Part shown: positions 9,087 to 16,080 of the stretch, piece after piece | Layout of the letters: every line of letters starts with the position of its first letter | Numbering within the stretch: position 1 is the stretch's first letter | The notes under the pieces: model-generated | Told to the model about the DNA's origin: nothing | Seen by the model: only the letters and a program-made list of their open reading frames with translations | Database searches by the model: none | Made by a program: the position numbers and the translations under genes | From: Zelonia costaricensis | Lineage: Eukaryota; Euglenozoa; Kinetoplastea; Trypanosomatida; Trypanosomatidae | Assembly (NCBI GenBank): GCA_030849075.1 | Contig: JASAOO010002985.1 | Coordinates: 1 to 16,080 of the forward strand | DNA length: 16,080 bases | Direction of reading: 5' to 3'

Positions 9087-9150
9087 CTGCGCCGGCAGAG
9101 CGGGGAAGAGGGCAAAAGAAAACAAAAATCAAACACGAGAGAGAAGAACT
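9087..9150 (-). promoter_or_regulatory. Predicted trans-splice acceptor, Mis18-like gene
   Basis: On the minus strand a T/C-rich tract (about 9095-9150) is followed by the first AG at 9088-9087 (GCGCAG). The resulting 5' UTR of about 75 nt has the ATG at 9011 as its first ATG. The poly-C run with the assembly N at 9033 falls inside this 5' UTR. Confidence 0.6.
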
Positions 9151-10172
9151 TCTAGCGACGCCGCGGCCTTCGACTTCTCGATGCTGCGGTGGCGCGTGGG
9201 ACTCGAAGTGAGCAGGAGGTAGGGGGGAAGGGGGCTGAAGGCCTGCGTCGCGCGCTTGTATGTACACCCCGCCGGGAGCCGCCCAATAGGAGAAGGATGT
9301 GTGGAGGGGGGGGGGGGGAAGAGAGGTGAAGGGGCGGTGCAGGCGGGGGGGGGTGCGAGGAGGTCGATGACGTGACAGCGCTTTGCAAACGTGCGCACCT
9401 AGACAAAGTGAAGCAGCAGAGAAAAAAGGGAAAGTGAAGACGAAGCAAAGGCACGTACTGTGGAGTTCGCCGGGGGTGTGCAGGCGAGGGGGGTGAGTGG
9501 GTGAGGGAGTGTATACAAGGAAAAAGAGATGTGAGAGGTGAGGGCATTGCAAGAGGAGGCCAGGGGCGGGGAGGGAGGGAGGGAGGGCGCGCCTCAAGAG
9601 GCCGCAGCACTCCGCCGATGTCCGAGCCGTGCTGGCATCGCTGACGTCTTCTCTGTACGAGGCGGCCGTCGCGCAGCACAGGCCAGCGTCACGGTGTGAT
9701 GACCACGGGTGTTACAGCCAGCGAAGAGACATTCCTGCTCCGTCACTCTGGAACCGCTACACAAGGCGAGAACCAGCAACGACAGCAGCAACACACCCAC
9801 ACACACACATACAAGTACACACTCAGCCATCCCCTTCGACACGTGTTGTTCAGCCTTGGAGGTCTCGAGTGCGTGCGCGCGGCAGTGTGTGCGTCGGTGC
9901 GTGTGTGTGTGTGGCTGACGCGGCAATGGTCACCTTCTTTGTGCTTTCTGGTCTCCGCGAGGTGCGGATTTCGTTCACTCTCATCTCTCTTCCACCTCCG
10001 CGGCGTCCTCCGAACCAAGTCCAACACAGAAGAGACACCATGGATACTCTGCTCTGTCTTCTGGATGCAGGGAATGGGGGGGGGGGGTCGGACGCGACGT
10101 GGCGTGGCGTCTCTGCTTCTTACCCTAGCCCTCTCACGCCCCACCCCCCACCCCCAGCCCTGCGCCTCCCCC

Positions 10173-12755
10173 CTATACGAGGTCTGCCTCGTCGGGATCG
10201 TCACAGGTGGTGGGCCGGCCACGCTCCGCATCGGTGCGCATCTTGCACTCCCAGAACTTCACTTTTCGCGGCACCCGTTCGGGCACGATGCGCCATTTGC
10301 CGCACAAATCGCACTTGACCCAGTGTACCACTTCCCACGCCTCCTCCTTCTCCATCGCGGGTGCTGGGGTGGCCGGCGCGGAGCTCTCTGGAGGTCGAAC
10401 CCGCGGCGGCCGCCCACGACCCCGCCGCGGCGGCGGCACCTCCGCCGGTTCCGCCTCAGCCCGCTCACCACGCTGCCGACGCTGCGGTGGGGCGGCCGCG
10501 GTGGCCTCGGGCTTCGGCGTCGCGACCGCCGGCGCACTCCCCGGCTCCGTCGCGGGCTGCGTCTCTTCTGGGCGAATCTTACGCGGACGGCCACGCTTTC
10601 GCCGCGGCGGCGCGTCGGCTGCCGCCTCCTCGGCCTTCACCAGCATCAGCGGCTGCGTCTCCTCTGCGGCCACCTTCGCTGTCTTGACGGCCGCGACTGC
10701 CGGGGTCTCTGCAGCGGCGGGCTTCTGCTTCTTCTCTTCAGCGTCTGCGGTGGCGCTCTCAAGGCGCTGCTGCGGTGGCGGCGCGGCCGCCGCGGCCGTG
10801 CGGTCGCCTCCCAGGAAGGAGTCCCGCATCACGGCCTCGCGTTTCGCACGGATTTGGGCAGGGCTGAGTTGCAGGTGGCGCACGAGGGCGCTCGCGGTGC
10901 GCTTCTTCATCACGCGGGCCAGCTCGCGCAGGATTGGTAGGGCGCGGTGAAGGAAGACCTCCGTCTCGGCCACAAACGCGTCCGCCGATGCGCCGGTGTG
11001 CCGACGACGGCGCCCTCCGGCAGCACTGGTGTCGCCCGAGACGGTGGCGCGCACGGCGGCGTGGATGGTGCGCAGCAGCGGCTCGCCCAGCAGCACCCGC
11101 GCCACCTCGGCGCGGGTCCACGGCTCGACGGCGCCGGCCGACGCCGCGGAGTGGCTTCCGACATCTGCGCCGCTGCCGATGGCGATGGAGCCGTCGCGGC
11201 GCCGGTGAGTGGCGAGCTGCGCGCGGATCGGGTACGGCAGGAAGGGGGAGGAGAGGGCAGCGCAGATGAGCTCTGCCTCGCACAGACGCGCCGTGCACTG
11301 CAGAAGCCCCTCCACCTCGGACACGCCGCACGCCTGCTCGACCGTTGGTGAGGCTTCCTCCGGCCTGCCACCGTGCACGGCCCGGCACGACGACGACGCC
11401 GTCACGGCCATGGCACACACGAAGGGCGCCCCGCCGGGGAAAGGCTGGGCGACGCGGCGCAGCTTGCCGCAGGCGTCGCAGACGGCCCAGCAGTACGCCG
11501 ACAGCGTGCTGCCGCCCTGGCCCTCCTCCTCGTCGACCCACACCGGCGCGCGCTGCGAGCGGTTCCCTGCGCTCACGCCGTCCTCCGTTGTTTGCGCAAG
11601 TGCGGAGGCGCCGCCGCTGGTGCCGTTGGGGTTGCGCAGCAGCCGCTGCGCCGCGGCACGCACCCACGCCACCTGCATGCGCGACAGCGGGGTGTCTTGC
11701 ATGCAGACGGCACCGCCGTTGCTGCCAGCGCCGGCTGACGCGCTTTCCCCGGGGCTCTTGCCATGTGCGGACGCGGTGGGTAGGGAGAGCGGGGGCAGGG
11801 CCCCTTCTTCATCGTCGTCACGGCGGATCGTGCCCGGGGAGTGGGAGGCCACGCCGCCACCGCCGCCGCGGCGTCGCACCGTCATGCGCAGCTCCTGCGC
11901 GAGGGCCTCGTTGAGCGCGGTGCGGCGTTGCCGCTGCGCCTCGGCCGCGGACAGCGCCGGCGAGCTTGGAAACGACGAAGCGGTGGAGGAGGCGCCAGAG
12001 GAGGGCGCCGTGACGCCGTCGTCCACGCCGGCCGGCACGGGCACCGCGCTGTACACGTCGCGCAGCCAGACGCGGCGCAAGTCAGCCAGCGCGTCGCTGT
12101 CCCAGGCGCACTGCCAGCCTGCGCAGATGAAGTTGTCCGGGTTTGGAATGTACAGGTTCGGAAGGATGCCGGATGTGTGCGCCTTCTCCGCTGCTGGCGC
12201 GGCCGACAGCTTGGCCTCGACGGACACCGTGTCTGGCTTCGCTGTGGTCACTCGGCTGCCCCGCAGCTCTTGAAGAATGGACTCAAAGACACCCGCGGCG
12301 GCTGGGGTGCCGCTGCCGCTCGTCTCCCCGTTGGCTGAGTGCGTCAGCTTCTCCTGGATCCGCCGCGAGTGCCACTGCATCGTGGTCGTCTCCACGACGA
12401 GCTTCATGCGGCGCTGACGGTCGTCTTGAGCGACGTGGCGGAGAGGCCCGTGCGGGCCGGTGCGCTGGTCGATCGGCTCGAGCCCAGCGGCGCTGCCGGT
12501 CACGACCGCAGTGGGCACCTCGTTCGGGATTTCGCGGAGGACGGGCGCCGCAACCCACTGATGGCAGCGCGTGCACTCGAGAAAGACGCTCTCCAGCACG
12601 GACGGGTATCGGCGACGCAGCGCGTAAAGACAGTCCGGCATGCGGATGTAGCGCGGCTCCGCGAGCGCCGCCGCCGGCGCCGTGGTCGGCGACTCTGCAT
12701 TGCTGGAGGCGCCGCTCATGTGTACTGTAGTTGCATTCGCAGCTGTGCACAACAT
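10173..12755 (-). CDS. CW-type zinc finger and AT-hook protein
   Basis: The 860-residue product ends in a canonical CW-type zinc finger (about 808-853): W812, C815, C818, W821, W835, C837 and C851. CW domains typically bind methylated H3K4 through the first two Trp residues. Just upstream are two AT-hooks, KRGRPRK (720-726) and GRGRPPR (779-785), in an Ala/Pro/Glu-rich linker; these bind the minor groove of AT-rich DNA. A second, degenerate CW-like unit lies at about 421-458 (W423, C426, C429, C447, C457; GKLRR replaces GKWR). A possible third, split unit uses C61/C64/W67 and FICAGWQC near 209-216. The middle is disordered, with a helical stretch at about 594-646. A nuclear chromatin reader or scaffold is inferred. 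The start is the first ATG after the best splice acceptor; an in-frame ATG at 12719 (MSGASS) is the alternative. The frame stays open to 13226 but crosses the polypyrimidine tract and a (GT)n repeat, so that extension is rejected. Confidence 0.9.
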   Translation of the reverse strand: MLCTAANATTVHMSGASSNAESPTTAPAAALAEPRYIRMPDCLYALRRRYPSVLESVFLECTRCHQWVAAPVLREIPNEVPTAVVTGSAAGLEPIDQRTGPHGPLRHVAQDDRQRRMKLVVETTTMQWHSRRIQEKLTHSANGETSGSGTPAAAGVFESILQELRGSRVTTAKPDTVSVEAKLSAAPAAEKAHTSGILPNLYIPNPDNFICAGWQCAWDSDALADLRRVWLRDVYSAVPVPAGVDDGVTAPSSGASSTASSFPSSPALSAAEAQRQRRTALNEALAQELRMTVRRRGGGGGVASHSPGTIRRDDDEEGALPPLSLPTASAHGKSPGESASAGAGSNGGAVCMQDTPLSRMQVAWVRAAAQRLLRNPNGTSGGASALAQTTEDGVSAGNRSQRAPVWVDEEEGQGGSTLSAYCWAVCDACGKLRRVAQPFPGGAPFVCAMAVTASSSCRAVHGGRPEEASPTVEQACGVSEVEGLLQCTARLCEAELICAALSSPFLPYPIRAQLATHRRRDGSIAIGSGADVGSHSAASAGAVEPWTRAEVARVLLGEPLLRTIHAAVRATVSGDTSAAGGRRRRHTGASADAFVAETEVFLHRALPILRELARVMKKRTASALVRHLQLSPAQIRAKREAVMRDSFLGGDRTAAAAAPPPQQRLESATADAEEKKQKPAAAETPAVAAVKTAKVAAEETQPLMLVKAEEAAADAPPRRKRGRPRKIRPEETQPATEPGSAPAVATPKPEATAAAPPQRRQRGERAEAEPAEVPPPRRGRGRPPRVRPPESSAPATPAPAMEKEEAWEVVHWVKCDLCGKWRIVPERVPRKVKFWECKMRTDAERGRPTTCDDPDEADLV

Positions 12756-12801
12756 CAAACGACGAAAGCAAACACACAAGGGGGGCGGTGCGTTGTGATG
12801 A

Positions 12802-12908
12802 CTGTGACGAAGCCTCGAAACAAGACGCGGGCGCGTGCGAGACGAGGCAGGGGCGGGGGGGGTGAGGAAGAAGACGAGTGAGAGCAGAGAGCGAGGAAGA
12901 GGAGGTAA
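12802..12908 (-). promoter_or_regulatory. Predicted trans-splice acceptor, CW/AT-hook gene
   Basis: On the minus strand a long C/T tract (about 12840-12908) is followed by a TCACAG acceptor (AG at 12803-12802). The 5' UTR to the ATG at 12755 would be about 46 nt. Two further AGs at 12744-12743 and 12726-12725 lie between the two candidate start codons; use of either would force initiation at 12719. Confidence 0.55.
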
Positions 12909-13068
12909 TCGTGCAGCAGAGACACCACGGTGTGCGCCACTAGAAACCTGTACCAGCACTTCGCAGTCCGTCCACTCACTGGACACGGCGCTGCGAGCGC
13001 GGTCGACTTTTCGAAGCCGTCTTCTTTTTTTCATCGATGCTTTAGGAGATATATACGCACGTGCATCA

Positions 13069-13095
13069 ACACACACACACACACACACACACAGA
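13069..13095. repeat. (AC)n microsatellite
   Basis: About 13 perfect AC units, the longest dinucleotide repeat in the window. On the coding strand it is (GT)n, lying about 160 nt upstream of the CW/AT-hook gene's polypyrimidine tract. Confidence 0.95.
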
Positions 13096-13620
13096 AGGAA
13101 GAGGCGAAAGAAGACGGACAGCAGCGCGGCACGCTCTGGACTTCCTTCATTAAGCCCTGCTGACGCCGTCCGGGTGCTGCTTGATCCGTTTCGCCACTCC
13201 CGTTGCGCGCTCACAACCGCCGCCACACACGACCAAACGCTTCTCTTTCATATGTAACACAAAAAAAAGATCGTTTTTTTGTTGTTTCGTTGTTCGTCTG
13301 CTCACCGCATGCCGAACTTCGATTTGTGCTCGTGTGGTGTCGGTGTCTCATCGCCGTTGCCCCCGTTCCCCTCATCCCTGCACAGCCTTCCGTGACATCC
13401 GCGCCGCACACCGCCTCAGCCAAGAGACACACGCACACACAGAGAGAGAGAGAAGAAGGAGAGAGAAATCAAAAGAGAGCACGGGAGGGCTGGCGGAGGG
13501 AAAAGAGGAATTGAGCTGGCGGGGAGGCGTGATGTCGAGGGGTGCAGGGAGGGGCGCGGTGTTGAGGGGAAGGGAGGAGGAGGAGGGGGGCAGGGGGGGG
13601 GGGGCGGGTGTTGAGATCGT

Positions 13621-13667
13621 TAGTTGGCCCTATGCATCGTGCCNTAGCTGGCCCTATGCATCGTGCC
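13621..13667. repeat. Duplicated 23-mer flanking an N (probable assembly join)
   Basis: The 23 bases at 13621-13643 recur at 13645-13667 with one mismatch (fourth base T versus C), separated only by the N at 13644. Two contig ends carrying the same sequence that were joined rather than merged would give exactly this pattern. Confidence 0.85.
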
Positions 13668-14494
13668 AAACCCAAACGAAACCGTGTGGTATATGAGATG
13701 TGCGGGGAGAGAAGGGCGTGGGGTGGGTGTGGTGTACGTCAGGACACTTGAGGCAGCAGAAGCAGCAGCGCAGTCGTGTGTGCGGGGAGGAGGAAAGGGG
13801 GTGGGGTGGTGGATGTGGTTTGGGGGAGGGGGGATGGATGGAGAAGGATCAATATGGACGAGATGGAAAAAGGAGCCGGAGAAACAGCAAGAGGGAACAG
13901 AGATGTATGGAAGCGGTGGTGCGAAGGCGCGTTGGGAGGGAGGTAGAGGGTCGCTGACGCGTGCGTCTGTACCGGGGACACCACGGGACGCACGCGCCAT
14001 CGAAAACACGCGAGCGAGCACACGCGCACGCAGACAAAGACGAAGACGCACCCACACACGCACACGCACAAGGGCCCCAGCGAAGTAAGAAAATAAAAGA
14101 GGCGACACAGTGGGGCAGAGAGAGAGAAAGCCCGCATGAGCAAGGCACATGAGACGAGAACCACCACGACGCCAAACGGCATGTGCTCAGAGGGCAGGCA
14201 AGGGGAGGAGAGCATCAGAGCAGCCGCTGAAGCGAAAGAGAAAAACCGGCCGACAACGCGGGGTGGGGAGTGAGGGGGGAAGTGTTTTAGCGGAGTCAAC
14301 GTGTGCCCTCGCGGCACCTCCTTTGGTAGCGACTGCAACCCCGCCTTCCATACCCTAAACCCGAGTCGCGGAAGAGGAGCCGCCAGCGGGCACGAGAAGC
14401 GTGCTGCCGCACGACTCGAGGCCTTGTCGGCACAGCCCCACCGCCGCATCGAGGGTGCCCAGGCTCCGACAGCGCGTGGAAGGCTGCCGCCCAC

Positions 14495-15115
14495 TCACTC
14501 GGAGAGCTTCGGCATGCCGTGCTTCTGGAACTGCTCGTCGATGGCCACGACGAGGCGGGCGTAGGCCGCCTCCAGTTTATCGTTCACCAGCGTCGTGGAG
14601 AAGAAGTCCGGGTGTTCCTCCAGAAACTTGTACTCCGCCTCTGCCGTCACCAGCCGCCGCTGCAGCATCTCCTCGTCATCGGCACCGCGCCCGAGGATGC
14701 GCCGACGCAGTTCCTCCTTCGGGGCCGTGATGAAGAAGTACGCTGCGTTGAGGCTGTCATCGCTGCGGCTCGCGAGCTTCTGGGCCCCCTTCACATCGAT
14801 CTCGATCACGCACACCTTGCCGTCCTGCTGCACGGCGTGCACGGCGGCGACGCTCGTGCCGTAGAAGTTGCCGTGCACGTCGCATAGCTCGAGGAACTCG
14901 TTGTTGTCGCGCATCTTGAGGATGCTCTCGCGGTCCGTGAAGTGGTACTCGCGGCCGTTCTCCTCACCCTTCCGCGGCTTCCGCGTCGTGTGTGAGACCG
15001 AGTACGCAAAGCGGTGCGGGTACTCGCGGAAGAGACGCCCTAGGAGGGTGCCCTTGCCTACACCAGAGGGCCCGCACACCACCAGCGCGTTCAGCGGCTT
15101 GTTCATGCTCTGCAT
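14495..15115 (-). CDS. GUK1: Guanylate kinase (GMP kinase)
   Basis: The 206-residue product phosphorylates GMP (and dGMP) to GDP with ATP, a step in guanine nucleotide salvage that matters in purine-auxotrophic trypanosomatids. The P-loop is GPSGVGKGT (15-23). The GMP-binding segment SHTTRKPRKGEENGREYHF (41-59) carries R45, R48 and Y57; E76 and then HGNFYGTS (81-88, Y85) match the other GMP contacts. EIDVKGAQ (105-112) holds the conserved Asp. The Arg-rich lid RRRILGRGADDEE (137-149) follows. Length and motif order are those of a full single-domain enzyme. The P-loop has GKG where most guanylate kinases have GKS. The C terminus (KLSE) is not a PTS1 glycosomal signal and no N-terminal targeting peptide is seen, so it is probably cytosolic. 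The start is the first ATG after an unambiguous CACAG acceptor; the frame remains open upstream but crosses that acceptor. It is the first complete gene transcribed in the window. Confidence 0.97.
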   Translation of the reverse strand: MQSMNKPLNALVVCGPSGVGKGTLLGRLFREYPHRFAYSVSHTTRKPRKGEENGREYHFTDRESILKMRDNNEFLELCDVHGNFYGTSVAAVHAVQQDGKVCVIEIDVKGAQKLASRSDDSLNAAYFFITAPKEELRRRILGRGADDEEMLQRRLVTAEAEYKFLEEHPDFFSTTLVNDKLEAAYARLVVAIDEQFQKHGMPKLSE

Positions 15116-15177
15116 CGTAGCGCAAGGGGGAGGGGCGCGAAAGAGAAGGGGAACGAAAGCGCAGAGGCGTACCGGTG

Positions 15178-15215
15178 CTGTGGAGAGTCGAAGGACAGGA
15201 AGCAGGGAAACGACG
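15178..15215 (-). promoter_or_regulatory. Predicted trans-splice acceptor, guanylate kinase gene
   Basis: On the minus strand a T/C-rich tract (about 15180-15215) ends in CCACAG (AG at 15179-15178). No other AG and no ATG lies between this site and the start at 15115, giving a 5' UTR of about 62 nt. This is the least ambiguous acceptor in the window. Confidence 0.65.
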
Positions 15216-15926
15216 TAGTTGGGCAACTTGAGGAGGACGCAGGGCCGTGAAAGAGGGACGAGCACCGTACTCACGACCGTGGAAGAGAGAAGACCACACA
15301 AGGCCAACACACACACACACAAATACAACAACAAGAGACGAAGTGCCTTGAGGGGCGAAGCAGGGGAAGACGAGAGAAGAAGAAGTGAAAGCAGACACTT
15401 GAGGAGGCGCACTCCCTGTGCGCAGGCAGACACGGGGGTGGGGCGGGGGGAGGGGGGCGAGGCAGTACCCCTTTCCGCTAGTGAGCGCAGCGAAACAGAA
15501 CAAGGAAAAGAGAACACCGACAACCACGGGAACGCGTGAGGGGAGACGAACGGAAGAAGAGAAAGGAAGAGAAGAGAAGAGAGAGAGAGCCCACGGTAAA
15601 ACAGGCACACACACACAGACACGCAGGACGACACAACCCAGTGGTGGAAGCACGCGCACAGGGCGGCAATGGGGGGAGGGAGGGGGGGGGGAAACAGACG
15701 GAATCGCAAAAAAAGGAGAAGGAGATTACCTGGAAACGGCGAAGCAGAGGAGAGGAGCGTGTAGATAACACTTGGCGACTGACGAGTCGATGAGAAACGG
15801 AGAAGGAAGCAAAAAAACAAAAGAGGGAGAAGGCTGAGGGCGAGACAAACACAAACAAGCACAAATATCCCGATGCACACGGGCAGACGTGGGGGAGGCG
15901 ACTTAAGCACACGAATTTTCCTCACA

Positions 15927-15948
15927 GACACAGACACACACACACACA
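15927..15948. repeat. (CA)n-rich microsatellite
   Basis: A CA dinucleotide run with one interruption, in the spacer upstream of guanylate kinase. Confidence 0.8.
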
Positions 15949-16080
15949 CTCAAGACAAGCGCACAGGTACACAATGACGAGGAGAAAAACGAACCGAGTA
16001 CGAAAATCAGACACTGATGAACGAAAAGAAAGAGGGAGGGCGAGGGCGGAGGAGGAGGCGGGGGGGGAGGGCAATGCTCG

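Larger units (their letters stand above)
9012..10172 (-). other. Gene-free region, CW/AT-hook gene 3' UTR plus spacer
   Basis: About 1.16 kb with no convincing gene. It contains an N at 9033 next to a G20 run, another G13 run at 9306-9318, (CA)n near 9791-9810, (GT)n near 9899-9912 and a G12 run at 10076-10087. The polypyrimidine tract and acceptor of the Mis18-like gene lie near 9087-9150. Confidence 0.6.
12756..14494 (-). other. Gene-free region, guanylate kinase 3' UTR plus spacer
   Basis: About 1.74 kb between guanylate kinase and the CW/AT-hook gene. It holds a (CA)n microsatellite at 13069-13095, an imperfect A/T palindrome at 13261-13280, a G12 run at 13593-13604 and a duplicated 23-mer around an N at 13644. 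Between about 13130 and 13430 the + strand becomes pyrimidine-rich, opposite to the rest of the spacer. Frames here are low-complexity with Cys-Val runs from (GT)n, and none is credible as a gene. Confidence 0.55.
15116..16080 (-). other. Gene-free region upstream of guanylate kinase
   Basis: This holds the 5' UTR and acceptor of guanylate kinase and then purine-rich (+ strand) spacer. (CA)n repeats lie near 15306-15321, 15606-15616 and 15927-15948, with a G10 run at 15682-15691. The next gene in the array is outside the window. No gene-like frame is seen. Confidence 0.6.

Noticed and set aside
9696..12273. Long plus-strand frames over the CW/AT-hook gene
   Set aside because: They are antisense shadows of a GC-rich gene with Ala/Arg/Pro-rich composition and no domains.
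12756..13226. N-terminal extension of the CW/AT-hook protein
   Set aside because: The added residues come from a (GT)n repeat (Cys-Val run) and from the polypyrimidine tract that should direct trans-splicing, so they lie outside the mRNA.
13261..13280. A-run/GATC/T-run palindrome as a terminator or hairpin
   Set aside because: The arms are only homopolymer A and T with a mismatch; there is no precedent for such a terminator inside a trypanosomatid array, so it is kept only as part of the skew observation.
14350..14361. Telomere-like CCCTAAACCC
   Set aside because: Only one full hexamer plus an out-of-register partial; too short to indicate an interstitial telomere and likely chance.
13739..14494. 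251-codon minus-strand frame just after guanylate kinase
   Set aside because: It starts at GTG inside the 3' UTR and consists of Cys-Val and Pro/Ser runs from microsatellites.
15116..15949. N-terminal extension of guanylate kinase
   Set aside because: It crosses the clear CACAG acceptor and is low-complexity Cys/Val/Leu/Ser; the family-length enzyme begins at 15115.
1..16080. tRNA, rRNA, CRISPR or intact transposon
   Set aside because: No tRNA-like box pair with a foldable cloverleaf, no spaced direct-repeat array and no transposase or reverse transcriptase motifs were seen on reading; degenerate SIDER-type elements cannot be excluded without a model search.

Overview
The window looks like nuclear DNA from a trypanosomatid, most probably Leishmania or a close relative in the Leishmaniinae. 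The signs are GC-rich intronless genes that all point the same way, long gene-free spacers full of (CA)n/(GT)n microsatellites and homopolymer G runs, and a polypyrimidine tract plus AG acceptor on the coding strand before each start codon, as expected for spliced-leader trans-splicing of a polycistronic transcript. I cannot name the species. Two single-base Ns mark unfinished assembly joins.

Five protein genes are supported, all on the minus strand, so transcription runs from high to low coordinates. In that order they are: guanylate kinase (15115 to 14495); an 860-residue nuclear-type protein with CW-type zinc fingers and two AT-hooks (12755 to 10173); a 702-residue protein with a split Mis18/Yippee-like CxxC pair followed by a long coiled coil (9011 to 6903); a 328-residue coiled-coil protein of unknown function (6098 to 5112); and a 667-residue type I membrane protein with a signal peptide, four cysteine-containing ectodomain repeats, one transmembrane helix and a cytoplasmic tail (3255 to 1252).

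The spacers (1-1251, 3256-5111, 6099-6902, 9012-10172, 12756-14494, 15116-16080) hold the untranslated regions. They are purine-rich on the + strand, and therefore pyrimidine-rich in the transcript, except for short reversed stretches near 1-90 and 13130-13430. No tRNA, rRNA, CRISPR array or recognisable transposon was found.

Genes in such arrays are not normally functional operons, so adjacency is weak evidence. Even so, two likely chromatin factors (CW/AT-hook and Mis18-like) lie side by side. The Mis18-like protein is the most interesting item, because trypanosomatids lack CENP-A, the usual client of the Mis18 pathway.
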